Below, piece after piece: positions 7,939-17,097 of a DNA stretch of 64,000 bases. A program made the translations under genes and the position numbers. The notes beneath the pieces are model-generated. The model searched no databases. It worked only from the letters and a program-made list of their open reading frames with translations, and was not told the DNA's origin. This DNA comes from Pedobacter sp. N36a (lineage in GTDB: Bacteria > Bacteroidota > Bacteroidia > Sphingobacteriales > Sphingobacteriaceae): positions 1 to 64,000 of the forward strand of contig NZ_JACSZW010000006.1 in the NCBI RefSeq assembly GCF_014472395.1, read 5' to 3'. Positions within the stretch are counted from its first letter, which is position 1. Each line of letters starts with the position of its first letter.

Positions 7939-9225
7939 ATGGACAAGAAGACTTATAATAAATCCTTATATATCATCGCGGTACTTTTTTTTGTTTTCGG
8001 TTTTGTGACCTGGATAAATGCAATGCTTATTCCATACTTCAAAATCTGCTGCGAGCTCAATAACCTCGAGTCTTATTTTGTAGCTTTTGCTTTTTATATT
8101 TCTTATTTATTCATCTCCTTTCCCGCTTCAATACTGCTCAAAAAATATGGTTTTAAGAATGGTATGATGATCGGTTTTTTTGTGATGGCTGTTGGGGCAT
8201 TTATGTTTGTGCCCGCTGCACTATTACGGAATTACCTATTGTTTTTGGTTGGTCTGTTTACGCTAGGGGCAGGCCTGGCAGTTTTGCAAACAGCGGCAAA
8301 TCCTTACGTCACTATATTAGGTCCGAAAAATAGTGCAGCAATGAGGTTTAGTATAATGGGAATCTGCAATAAGTTTGCAGGAATCCTTGCTCCATTACTT
8401 TTTGCCGCGGTGGTACTCCAATCTTCAGATCAGGTATTATTTGAACAAATAAAGTCCTTGGGAGCCGCAGAGCGGGCACCGATTCTAGATGAATTGATCA
8501 GGCGGGTTATTGTTCCTTATTTATGCGTTGGTGGAATCCTGGTTTTACTAGGTTTTCTGGTACGTTTTTCTTCTCTGCCGGAGATGAATACGGAGCAGGA
8601 AGATGAGCTGACCGCAGCAACGAATAAAGGGAAGCGCAACATCTTTCAATTTCCACACCTGGTTTTAGGTGCAATTGCCATATTTGTTCATGTAGGTTCG
8701 CAAGTAATTGCGGTGGATACCATCATCGGATATGCTCATTCCATGGATATTTCTCTTTTAGAAGCAAAGGTGTTTCCTTCCTACACACTTGCCGCAACCA
8801 TTGCGGGGTACCTTCTGGGAATTTCGCTGATTCCAAAATATCTTTCTCAGATTTTTGCCTTGCGTGCATGTATCATTTTCGGTGTCATATTTACTTTATG
8901 TATCGTTTTCTGCAATGGCAGCGTGACGATATTAGGCCATAAGGCGGATATATCTATATGGTTCATTGTATTACTCGGCTTTGCAAATTCAATGATATGG
9001 GCTGGAATCTGGCCATTGTCTATGGATCGATTGGGGCGTTTTATAAAAATCGGCGCTGCAATCCTGATCATGGGGCTTTCCGGAAATGCTGTTATGCCCC
9101 TATTATATGGTCACCTGGCCGATATCTATGGGTTGCAGAATGCCTATTTAGTGCTTTTGCCATGTTATGTCTACCTGCTATTTTATGCATACAAGGGTTA
9201 CAAACTCGAGCGCTGGGTTAGCTAA
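7939..9225 (+). CDS. nagP: FucP-family sugar:H+ symporter, probable GlcNAc transporter
   Basis: A 428-residue, twelve-span inner-membrane permease of the fucose/glucose-galactose branch of the major facilitator superfamily. Visible family features include the first span FVFGFVTWINAMLIPYF and the signature LQTAANPYVTILGP at about 115-128 followed by SAAMRFSIMGICNKFAGI. The context (two GH20 hexosaminidases, nagA, nagB) points to N-acetylglucosamine, as for NagP of other Gram-negative GlcNAc users. A GlcNAc kinase needed after import is not present in this window. Operator site 1 lies immediately upstream. Substrate is inference from neighbours; the fold assignment is firm. Confidence 0.82.
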   Translation: MDKKTYNKSLYIIAVLFFVFGFVTWINAMLIPYFKICCELNNLESYFVAFAFYISYLFISFPASILLKKYGFKNGMMIGFFVMAVGAFMFVPAALLRNYLLFLVGLFTLGAGLAVLQTAANPYVTILGPKNSAAMRFSIMGICNKFAGILAPLLFAAVVLQSSDQVLFEQIKSLGAAERAPILDELIRRVIVPYLCVGGILVLLGFLVRFSSLPEMNTEQEDELTAATNKGKRNIFQFPHLVLGAIAIFVHVGSQVIAVDTIIGYAHSMDISLLEAKVFPSYTLAATIAGYLLGISLIPKYLSQIFALRACIIFGVIFTLCIVFCNGSVTILGHKADISIWFIVLLGFANSMIWAGIWPLSMDRLGRFIKIGAAILIMGLSGNAVMPLLYGHLADIYGLQNAYLVLLPCYVYLLFYAYKGYKLERWVS

Positions 9226-9263
9226 TGTTAAATCACCTTTATTATTTGGTATAAAATTTCAAA

Positions 9264-9923
9264 ATGAACTTAAACATCTTTTATCTCCATGAAGATTCCA
9301 ATGCCTCTCCAGAACAGCTTTCAGAAAAATTAGCTGCCTTTCCCAGACAGCAATTAACCAATGACTCCTGGCCGGATATCGCTACAATTTGTACCGCCGA
9401 TTTTACAATTGCCTACAGGAAGCAAGAGATCCTGTTAAAATTCAGGATCTATAATGATTATTTCCGCTCGATAAAAAGACCGATTAATACTGAAGTGCAT
9501 TTCGATAACTGTGTAGAATTTTTTATTGCGTTTGACCAGTCTGATCAATATTATAATATCGAGTTTAATTGTCTTGGGATTGGAAAAATAGCTTATGGCA
9601 GCCAAAAGGATAAAAGAACCTTATTGCAGGAGTCTGCTGTGCAGAAAATTCATACCTGGGTTGAATCAGATGCTCAAGGAGCGGAGTTCAACTGGGAGAT
9701 GATGATGAGGATACCTGCAGAAGTCTTTGTATTCCATCAGATTCAAAGTTTTGAAGGCATTAGCGCAAAAGCTAATTTTTATAAATGCGGGGACGAATTG
9801 CCAAGTCCACATTTCTTGTGTTGGAATAAGATTGTCTCAGCAACCCCTGATTTTCATAGCCCGGACTATTTTGGAACCATTCAGTTTATGCCTTCGCAAA
9901 CAGAATTAGGTACTTTTAAATGA
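9264..9923 (+). CDS. CBM9-like carbohydrate-binding protein
   Basis: A 219-residue protein resembling the family-9 carbohydrate-binding-module-like proteins of Bacteroidota. Recognisable stretches are LLKFRIYNDYFRSI, HFDNCVEFFIAFD and YYNIEFNCLGIGKIAYG. It has no signal peptide, so it should be cytoplasmic, unlike most glycan-binding proteins of such loci. It begins 38 bases after the transporter and probably shares its transcript. Its role is not known; it might bind an imported sugar or oligosaccharide. No catalytic residues can be identified. Confidence 0.72.
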   Translation: MNLNIFYLHEDSNASPEQLSEKLAAFPRQQLTNDSWPDIATICTADFTIAYRKQEILLKFRIYNDYFRSIKRPINTEVHFDNCVEFFIAFDQSDQYYNIEFNCLGIGKIAYGSQKDKRTLLQESAVQKIHTWVESDAQGAEFNWEMMMRIPAEVFVFHQIQSFEGISAKANFYKCGDELPSPHFLCWNKIVSATPDFHSPDYFGTIQFMPSQTELGTFK

Positions 9924-9948
9924 TAAAGATGTTTTTTTTGAAATAAAT

Positions 9949-9964
9949 TCGTGTACGTACCCGT
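9949..9964 (+). promoter_or_regulatory. LacI-type operator, site 2 (before GH16 gene)
   Basis: TCGTGTACGTACCCGT, sharing TCGTGTACGT and a CGT four bases further on with sites 1 and 3. It lies 90 bases before the GH16 start codon. Confidence 0.7.
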
Positions 9965-10054
9965 ATATTTAATATATTAGCATTTAGATAGTTGTGATAC
10001 TTGTGCTACTGGGTTTCTATCTGTCATTTACTAACCAAAACTAACCAAAACAAG

Positions 10055-10834
10055 ATGAAGAAATTTTTACTTTTACTGCCATTGATATGGACTTGTAAGC
10101 AAGATGTGGCTGCTTTCAGAAAAGAGAAACTACCAGACAGTGCTGTGATATCGACATCAACACCGACTGCACCTACAACTTTAAAATTTGCCGGATATAC
10201 CTGGATCATTAAAAGTGGAACTGGATTGGGACCCGGACCTAATTCCTGGGGCGAACGCAATGCCTGGGTAGATGCAGCTGGATTACTTCACCTTAAACTT
10301 TCTTATGATGAGGCAACCTCGAAATGGTTATGTGCAGGGATTACCTCGAAGGAGAGTTTTGGACATGGTACTTACCAATGGCAGGTTCAAGGCCCAGCGA
10401 GTACACTAGATAAAAATGTAGTAGCAGGGCTTTTTCATTATTCTGGTCCTGATGGATTTAATGAACTGGACGTAGAATTTGCACGTTGGGGAGAGGCAGC
10501 TAAACCTAATGTAAATTATAGCGTTTACCCGGCAGCTGGAAGCAAAGGAAAGCAGCAGCGCATCACGACAGAATGGAAACAATCTGGTGGCACGGCGAGT
10601 ACACACCGCTATACCTGGACCGATCAATCTGTTGTAGTTAAAAGTATGAACGGTTTCTACAACGACGATACAAATATGTTTTTTACACATACTTTTCTGC
10701 CTCCTTCAGCAGTAATACCGACAGAAAAAATGCCAGTTAAAATGAATCTCTGGTGTTTCCGTGGGATGCCGCCAAGTGATGGAAAGGAAGTAGAGCTGGT
10801 CATTAGAAGTTTTAAATTTACACCAGCTCCCTAA
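10055..10834 (+). CDS. GH16-like endo-glycanase, probable lipoprotein
   Basis: A 259-residue secreted protein. The start at 10055 gives MKKFLLLLPLIWTCKQ, a short signal peptide with a cysteine at 14 that could be lipidated, although the lipobox is non-canonical. The GH16 active-site motif is NELDVEFARWG, with E137 and E141 as nucleophile and acid/base by family analogy. GITSKESFGHGTYQWQVQ is the usual GH16 strand before it. GH16 enzymes cut internal beta-linkages in glucans, galactans or poly-lactosamine; the substrate here is not readable. Its own operator and the GH20 neighbours favour a galactose/GlcNAc-containing chain, as inference. Confidence 0.82.
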   Translation: MKKFLLLLPLIWTCKQDVAAFRKEKLPDSAVISTSTPTAPTTLKFAGYTWIIKSGTGLGPGPNSWGERNAWVDAAGLLHLKLSYDEATSKWLCAGITSKESFGHGTYQWQVQGPASTLDKNVVAGLFHYSGPDGFNELDVEFARWGEAAKPNVNYSVYPAAGSKGKQQRITTEWKQSGGTASTHRYTWTDQSVVVKSMNGFYNDDTNMFFTHTFLPPSAVIPTEKMPVKMNLWCFRGMPPSDGKEVELVIRSFKFTPAP

Positions 10835-10855
10835 TAAAAATTTTTTGACTTTTAA

Positions 10856-10871
10856 TCGTGTACGTAAACGT
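10856..10871 (+). promoter_or_regulatory. LacI-type operator, site 3 (before susC)
   Basis: TCGTGTACGTAAACGT, about 100 bases before the susC start codon and sharing the ten-base core with sites 1 and 2. The leader between it and susC carries the inverted-repeat-like CGGTGATGCCG. Confidence 0.7.
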
Positions 10872-10971
10872 TTTATTGTCCTTAGTTTAGTAATTTACAA
10901 CACCTAAGTAGGAGAGGTCAGCGCCGTTATCGGTGATGCCGATCTAATATATCAACCAAATAAAACCGCTA

Positions 10972-13900
10972 ATGAAAAAGATATACTTAATGGCCATGAT
11001 GGTCGCATTTTCCATGCTCAGTACCTTTGCCCAGGTCAATCCTGATAAAGGGACCGGATTTACTTTAACCGGGCAGGTAACTGATGCAAAAACGAACGAG
11101 AGCCTAATAGGTGTTTCAATTCGTGTGCAGGGAACAGATAAAGGTACGGCAACAGATAAAAATGGCAAGTTTAGTCTGGGCGTAAATCCTGGAGCAGTCA
11201 TTTTGGTCAGCTATATTGGTTATCAGAATCAGACTGTCAATGTCGGAGATCGTAAAAACTTGGATATCAAACTTGCTGAAAGCGGCAAGCAACTTTCTGA
11301 AGTCACCATTAATGTGGGCTACGGTACTCAGAAGGTTAAAGAAGTAACTGGGGCTGTCGGTTCAATTTCAGCTAAGCAGATGGATAACCATGCGCTGGGG
11401 GATGTAAACTCGAGTCTTCAGGGAAAGATTGCCGGACTTCAGATTACCAGTAATTCCGGTGAACCAGGTGCTGGTGCCACAGTTAGAATTCGTGGAGCCT
11501 CTTCAGTAAATGGAAGCAGTCAGCCTCTATATATTGTAGATGGTGTGCCCATCAACGCCGATACTTATGGTGGTGGATTGGTAGATGATGCCTCTACTTT
11601 CAGTCCTTTGGCAGATTTGAACCCCCAAGATATAGAATCGGTAGAAGTATTGAAAGACGGAACAGCATCCATATATGGTTCCAGAGCATCTAACGGTGTA
11701 ATTATCATCACTACTAAAAGTGGAAAAAATTCTAAGAAGCCTGAGATACAGTTCTCCGCTAATGGAAGTATTGCTGATATCACCAGAAAAATTGGCGTGC
11801 TGAATGCGCCGCAATTCAGAAGTGCATTTATAGATGCGATCTATAATTTTACAGGAGCACAGACCACTAAAGTTTCTGTGATAGATTCCCTGCATCCGTA
11901 TTATAATAAGTCTAACAATTGGCAGGATCTGATGTATCGTACCGCGTATCAGTATAAAGCTGATGTGAGTGTCAAAGGCGCTTCTAAAGACAACAACATG
12001 AATTATTTTGTTAGCGCGGGCTATAAAGATATAGACCCTATCATCATCAATACTAAATTTAAGCAGGCTTACGGTTCTGCAAAGGTTTATTATACAGTCA
12101 ATAAAACCATTTCTGGAAATACGAACTTCAATGTATCCACTAATGATTACAATAGAATACTCAGCGGACTCAGTAACCAGAGTGCGATTTATCAGGCGCT
12201 AAGTACCATGCCTGTTTATTCCCCTTACGATCCGATCACCGGACAGCTGATCCCGCTTTTAGAAGGAAGTAAGCCCAATCCGATTGCCATCTCTGAGCTG
12301 GCAGCCAATAAAATAAATAGGTGGAGGATGTTTGGAAATCAGGATCTGAGGTTTAAAATTATGAAAGGTCTGGAATTCAAAACTACCTTAGGCTTTGATT
12401 ATTCGAATACCGAGGAAACAAATTTCACTCCCCAAACACTCTTGCCGCAGGGGCAGATCAGTTCCTCATACCTGACTACAGGGAAAAACTATTCCTTAAT
12501 TAATGAGAATACTTTAAACTACAGGACCACCCTGTCTAAAGATCATAACCTAACTTTTCTGCTTGGACAGTCTTATCAGAAATTCACAGACAATACGGTC
12601 AATGTGATCGGCAGGGGCCTGATTGATGCAACCATTACCTCTATAAATGGTACCTCAGTAGTTTCACTTTACAATCAGAACATCGAAGAACATAGCTTGC
12701 TTTCTTACTTTGCCAGGGCAAATTATGATTACAAAGGAAAGTACCTTTTCTCTGCGGTGATGAGAGCAGATGGTTCTTCAAGGTTTGGAGCGGATAATAG
12801 ATTTGGATATTTCCCTTCATTCTCGGCCGGATGGAGATTGTCGGAGGAAGATTGGTTTAAAAAAATCAGCTTTGTTTCAGATGCAAAAATCCGGGGAAGC
12901 TATGGTGTAACGGGTAACCAGTCTATTGGGAACTATGCCTGGCAGGGATCACTGACTAATGTAGGTACTTATTTAGGAAATGTAGCCATCGTTTCCAACG
13001 GAGTTCCAAACGCATCTTTAAAATGGGAAACGACGAAACAATCCAACTTAGGTGTTGATCTGTCCTTTCTGAATGATAGAATTCGCTTCACTGCGGATGC
13101 TTATCTGAAAAAGACAACAGGGCTGTTATTTGATGTTGCTGTTCCGGGAACCACAGGTTATTCGACTGTTCCTGCCAACTTCGGCAGTTTAGAAAATAAA
13201 GGACTTGAATTTACACTTTCCACAGTTAATATAGATAAGGAGTTCAAATGGAATTCTACGTTCACCTTCTCGTTAAACAGAAATAAGGTACTTTCTCTTC
13301 CTGGCAATCAGGATTATCGCCCAAACATTTATAATATGGCAAGGGTTGGTGAAGCTGCAGGAGTGTTTTATGGACTTAAAGCCATGGGTGTATACGCTTA
13401 TGATACAGATAATGTTTATAAGCGCGATGCTGGTGGGGCTGTGGTGCCTTATCGTCAGGGCTCTGCAAATGGATCGATCTATAAAGGTGGCGATGTCATC
13501 TGGGAGGATGTAAATGGTGATGGTATCATCAACGATTCCGATTTGCAGGTAATTGGAGATCCCAACCCTGATTTTACAGGAGGCTTCCAAAATGAATTCA
13601 GCTACAAAAACTTTACGCTTTCTACATTGATCACGTACAGTTTTGGTAACGACGTGTTTAATGAGGTGAAAAGAAATCTCGACGCGACACCTTATGATCA
13701 GAATTTTACCACAGATCAACTGAGGAGATGGAGAAAGCCAGGTGATGTAACTGATGTTCCAAGATTGGTGAAAACTGATCCGATGCTGAACAATGCCATC
13801 TCCAGTAGATTTGTAGAAGATGGCTCGTTTATCAGGATTCAAAATGTTGCGCTTAATTATAGAATTCCAGCAAAAACTTTAAGCAGGTTAAAAGTAAACA

Positions 13901-14064
13901 ATGCTACTGTAGGGTTCTCGGTAGTTAACCTGTTCACCTTTGGTTCCTACACAGGTTATGATCCCGAAGTCAGCTCCTCAACTAATGCACTTGCGGTGGG
14001 TGTAGACCGAGGATCTTTCCCAAGAACAAGAACATATAATTTGTCATTGAACTTTAGTCTTTAA
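10972..14064 (+). CDS. susC: SusC/RagA TonB-dependent outer-membrane glycan transporter
   Basis: A 1030-residue outer-membrane beta-barrel that imports oligosaccharides together with its SusD lid. After a signal peptide (MKKIYLMAMMVAFSMLSTFA) come a carboxypeptidase-regulatory-like domain (GQVTDAKTNESLIGVSIRVQ to about residue 95), the plug domain with GKIAGLQITSNSGEPG and LYIVDGVPIN, and a long barrel ending NLSLNFSL. There is no N-terminal signalling (STN) extension, so control by an anti-sigma factor is not expected, in keeping with the LacI-type operator upstream. susD starts four bases after its stop. Confidence 0.96.
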   Translation: MKKIYLMAMMVAFSMLSTFAQVNPDKGTGFTLTGQVTDAKTNESLIGVSIRVQGTDKGTATDKNGKFSLGVNPGAVILVSYIGYQNQTVNVGDRKNLDIKLAESGKQLSEVTINVGYGTQKVKEVTGAVGSISAKQMDNHALGDVNSSLQGKIAGLQITSNSGEPGAGATVRIRGASSVNGSSQPLYIVDGVPINADTYGGGLVDDASTFSPLADLNPQDIESVEVLKDGTASIYGSRASNGVIIITTKSGKNSKKPEIQFSANGSIADITRKIGVLNAPQFRSAFIDAIYNFTGAQTTKVSVIDSLHPYYNKSNNWQDLMYRTAYQYKADVSVKGASKDNNMNYFVSAGYKDIDPIIINTKFKQAYGSAKVYYTVNKTISGNTNFNVSTNDYNRILSGLSNQSAIYQALSTMPVYSPYDPITGQLIPLLEGSKPNPIAISELAANKINRWRMFGNQDLRFKIMKGLEFKTTLGFDYSNTEETNFTPQTLLPQGQISSSYLTTGKNYSLINENTLNYRTTLSKDHNLTFLLGQSYQKFTDNTVNVIGRGLIDATITSINGTSVVSLYNQNIEEHSLLSYFARANYDYKGKYLFSAVMRADGSSRFGADNRFGYFPSFSAGWRLSEEDWFKKISFVSDAKIRGSYGVTGNQSIGNYAWQGSLTNVGTYLGNVAIVSNGVPNASLKWETTKQSNLGVDLSFLNDRIRFTADAYLKKTTGLLFDVAVPGTTGYSTVPANFGSLENKGLEFTLSTVNIDKEFKWNSTFTFSLNRNKVLSLPGNQDYRPNIYNMARVGEAAGVFYGLKAMGVYAYDTDNVYKRDAGGAVVPYRQGSANGSIYKGGDVIWEDVNGDGIINDSDLQVIGDPNPDFTGGFQNEFSYKNFTLSTLITYSFGNDVFNEVKRNLDATPYDQNFTTDQLRRWRKPGDVTDVPRLVKTDPMLNNAISSRFVEDGSFIRIQNVALNYRIPAKTLSRLKVNNATVGFSVVNLFTFGSYTGYDPEVSSSTNALAVGVDRGSFPRTRTYNLSLNFSL

Positions 14065-14068
14065 TATT

Positions 14069-15526
14069 ATGAAACGAAAAGATTATAAAATATACAGCTT
14101 CATGCTGATCACATTGATTTTCTTATCCGGCTGTAAGAAGGCATTAGAAATCGATCCGACTACTTCTTATTCCAGTTCCAATTTTTGGACGGAAACCCCT
14201 CAGGCAACGGCAGCTTTGTATGGTGCATACAACCTTTTACAAGGAGCTATGGCTCCGGAATCTGTTTTATACGGAGAGGGAAGAGCTGATAATGTGGTGA
14301 TCAATCCATTGGCATTGAGCTCGCAAACTTTGAACCTGTTAACGAATAACCTAAACTCCAGTCTGCCGATTACAAATTGGAGTGGTATCTATCAAGTGGT
14401 GAATCAGAGTAATTTAATTCTAAAGAACACGCGGGAGATGAAGGCGAAAGGATTGTATCTGGGGAAAGATGCGGAATACAATAGTGTGAGAGGGCAGGCC
14501 TTCGCCATTCGTGCTTTCTGTTATTTTTACATGACCCGTATCTGGGGAAAATTGCCTGTGGTAACTGAGCCCTTTTTGGACGCAAAACAAAATGTAAGCA
14601 TTGCACGTTCCGATACTGCTGCGGTGTATGCACAAATCCAGTCAGATCTTGATTCTGCAGCATTAGCGCCAATTCCTGCATCGTATACCACAAGTTCAGC
14701 AACCAGAGCTCAATTTACAATGGGAGCAGTGAATGCTTTGTATACTGATTTTTATATGTGGCGTCATCAATATGAGAATGCATTGGTTGCTTCGCAGAAA
14801 ATCCTGACGAATGCTACTTATGCTCTAGCTTCTCTTTACAGTGCCTCATCAACTATTGATTATAATATAAATCCAGCATTAATTGACAACACTGCTTATG
14901 CGCAGATGTTTACTAAAGGGTTTTCTAATGAATCCATATTTGAAATCGATTATAACTTCGCGGAGCGGGCCACGCGGTCATTTTTAATTACAGTTTATGG
15001 TGACCTTGGCTTTCAGCCTTTTTTCAAAGCCAGTGGTTACCTGTCCAGTAAGTTCAGTTCAACGGATTTGCGCTCAAAGGTTAATTTCGATACCAATTCA
15101 GGTATTGTTAAATTCTTTGAGAAATCGGGTTTCGTTCGCGGTACGCAGGACGACAAGAACATTATCGTTTATCGTTTAGCCGATATCATGCTGTTACGTG
15201 CGGAAGCGTTGAATAAAACCGGCAATATTCCCGGAGCAATGGCACTCCTGAATCAAATCAGAGCCAGAGCTGGAGCAACCACTTACACAGAAGCTTCCTA
15301 CAATGGATTGACTACCGATCAAATAGAAGATCTGATCCTTGACGAACGTGCGAGAGAACTTTGTTACGAAGGAAAACGATGGTTTGACCTGGTACGTACA
15401 GGCAAAGCAATTAAAGTAATGGGGCCTATCAATGGATTGAGTCAGACCGAAAATTTCCTTTGGCCATTAAGCCTTACCGAAATCAGGTTAAACCCGCTAT
15501 TGGATCAAAATTCATATTATCAATAA
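14069..15526 (+). CDS. susD: SusD/RagB glycan-binding lipoprotein
   Basis: A 485-residue surface lipoprotein that caps the SusC barrel. The lipobox is IFLSGCKKALEIDP, with the cysteine near residue 22. The helical repeat region (RGQAFAIRAFCYFYMTRIWG) and the C-terminal stretch ILDERARELCYEGKRWFDLV followed by a terminal NPLLDQNSYYQ are diagnostic. Its pairing with susC four bases upstream and a third lipoprotein directly downstream is the standard order. Ligand specificity cannot be read from the sequence. Confidence 0.96.
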   Translation: MKRKDYKIYSFMLITLIFLSGCKKALEIDPTTSYSSSNFWTETPQATAALYGAYNLLQGAMAPESVLYGEGRADNVVINPLALSSQTLNLLTNNLNSSLPITNWSGIYQVVNQSNLILKNTREMKAKGLYLGKDAEYNSVRGQAFAIRAFCYFYMTRIWGKLPVVTEPFLDAKQNVSIARSDTAAVYAQIQSDLDSAALAPIPASYTTSSATRAQFTMGAVNALYTDFYMWRHQYENALVASQKILTNATYALASLYSASSTIDYNINPALIDNTAYAQMFTKGFSNESIFEIDYNFAERATRSFLITVYGDLGFQPFFKASGYLSSKFSSTDLRSKVNFDTNSGIVKFFEKSGFVRGTQDDKNIIVYRLADIMLLRAEALNKTGNIPGAMALLNQIRARAGATTYTEASYNGLTTDQIEDLILDERARELCYEGKRWFDLVRTGKAIKVMGPINGLSQTENFLWPLSLTEIRLNPLLDQNSYYQ

Positions 15527-15538
15527 AAATATTTAAAG

Positions 15539-17047
15539 ATGAAAAAACTAAATCTTTACCCAAAAGTCCTTTTTCTCTGTATGTGTATGCTCACAATTAT
15601 AGGTTGTGGCAAACTTGAACTATTGAAAAATGAAGATAGTGACGGGGCCGATGCAGGGGCTAACCTCAAGGCTCAAACCATACAGCAGTTTTTACTGGAA
15701 GACCACAGCTCAGATTTAACAGAACTGGATCTCTTTGCCTCGGCAGTGAAACGAGCAGGGCTGATGGATATGCTGGGGAAAACGGATGAGCATACCGTGG
15801 TCTTCTTAACCAATCCAGGAGTTAAACAACTTTTGGCAACGATAGGTTATTCCAGTGTGAACGATGTACCTCCCGTAATTCTTAAAAACCTGTTGGGTGA
15901 TCTGATCACCAAAGGCAAATTAAAGTCCATGGATCTTAATATTGATGAGACCAGGAAAATAGAAACCATTAATGGTAACTATATTTATTACTCCAGAAAG
16001 TCAAATGCATCCGATCAATATGTGCTGACAATTAACCAGAATCCAACGCTGGGCTCAACAGCAGCCCTGGTAAGGTCGCAGGATCTGGAATTTAACAACG
16101 GGGTGGCTCAAGTTACCGCACAGTTTACTTTCTACAGATTGTTAGACGATAAACCAGATCAGGCAGATCCAGGAGGCAATGTGATGACACAAAAAATCAA
16201 TGTCACTAAAGACGTTTACATTCGTGGTGGTTCTGGCAATTCGAATGCGAATTTCAACGATTTAGCAACCATAGATTTAAAAGCGGTGAGTAATGCTGAT
16301 GCTACTGTTGGTCGGATTGGCGTCATGCAGTTCCCATTAGAAAAACCAAGCTTTGGCGACAAAATTGGTGCCGCAAAAATGTATGTCTATGTTTACAATA
16401 CAGGGTTGACACCTACAACCACCTTCTCATTTTCTGCACATTTAGGAGAAAATAAAGATTGGGCGGAAACTGCCATCACCTGGAACAATGCGCCGACTTA
16501 TAATTCTGTTCCAATTTCCACCTTACCTGTTCCTGGAGGAACTACTGGATGGGTTTCTTTTGATGTGACCTCCGCAGTGAGTCAGCTTTACGCAAATAAT
16601 CAAACCTTTATCAATGTATTCCTAAAACACAACGTTGATAATTTTATTAAGCTTCGCCCTAGAGAATTTTCTGCAGGAGCTTTCAGTTCCTACCTCAGCA
16701 TCAGCTCTCCACCACAGACACTGTTGAAGCTCGGCCTGGTAAATGTGCTGAATGTTTCGGCCCTTGACCAGATTGCGCCCTTAACACTGGCTAACCTGAA
16801 AATGGAAGGAACAATCGACAATAACATTACTTACACGGTAAAACAGGTTCCAACAGCTGGTTTCTTAGTTAAATATGGGATTCCGCTTGCTGCAAATGCT
16901 TCTTTTTCGCAAGCTGATATCGCAAAGGGAGCAATCAAATACCTATACGGAGGATCAGGCAGTACAGATAAAATCGTTTTTGAAGCCAGAGACCATAACG
17001 GCGGATACTTTGAATCAGAACTGAGCCTGGAGGTTGCAATTAAATAA
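15539..17047 (+). CDS. Fasciclin / DNRLRE / CSPG-repeat surface lipoprotein, likely glycan-binding
   Basis: A 502-residue lipoprotein (lipobox TIIGCGK). Three modules can be seen. Residues of about 45-200 resemble a fasciclin domain (LDLFASAVKRAGLMDML, HTVVFLTNPGVKQL). About 220-385 matches the DNRLRE/CBM96-type beta-sandwich (TKDVYIRGGSGN, GVMQFPLE, ENKDWAETAITWNNAP, WVSFDVTSAVSQLYAN). The C-terminal 90 residues look like one CSPG/cadherin-like repeat (FSQADIAKGAIKYLYGG, DKIVFEARDHNGG). Position directly behind susD is that of a surface glycan-binding protein. The domain combination is unusual to me; function is inference from context. Confidence 0.75.
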   Translation: MKKLNLYPKVLFLCMCMLTIIGCGKLELLKNEDSDGADAGANLKAQTIQQFLLEDHSSDLTELDLFASAVKRAGLMDMLGKTDEHTVVFLTNPGVKQLLATIGYSSVNDVPPVILKNLLGDLITKGKLKSMDLNIDETRKIETINGNYIYYSRKSNASDQYVLTINQNPTLGSTAALVRSQDLEFNNGVAQVTAQFTFYRLLDDKPDQADPGGNVMTQKINVTKDVYIRGGSGNSNANFNDLATIDLKAVSNADATVGRIGVMQFPLEKPSFGDKIGAAKMYVYVYNTGLTPTTTFSFSAHLGENKDWAETAITWNNAPTYNSVPISTLPVPGGTTGWVSFDVTSAVSQLYANNQTFINVFLKHNVDNFIKLRPREFSAGAFSSYLSISSPPQTLLKLGLVNVLNVSALDQIAPLTLANLKMEGTIDNNITYTVKQVPTAGFLVKYGIPLAANASFSQADIAKGAIKYLYGGSGSTDKIVFEARDHNGGYFESELSLEVAIK

Positions 17048-17097
17048 ACCCTGTCTGGTATTTGCTTAAACCAATATTTGGAATAAAAATAAAAATT

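Noticed and set aside
9949-9964. Operator site 2 as a catabolite (CRP) site
   Set aside because: The sequence lacks TGTGA-N6-TCACA and matches the two other LacI-type sites much better.
10406-10690. 94-codon minus-strand frame inside the GH16 gene
   Set aside because: It is antisense to a well-supported gene and its codons have no bacterial protein character.
13273-13842. 189-codon minus-strand frame within susC
   Set aside because: Antisense shadow of a conserved gene; long but without any motif or start signal.
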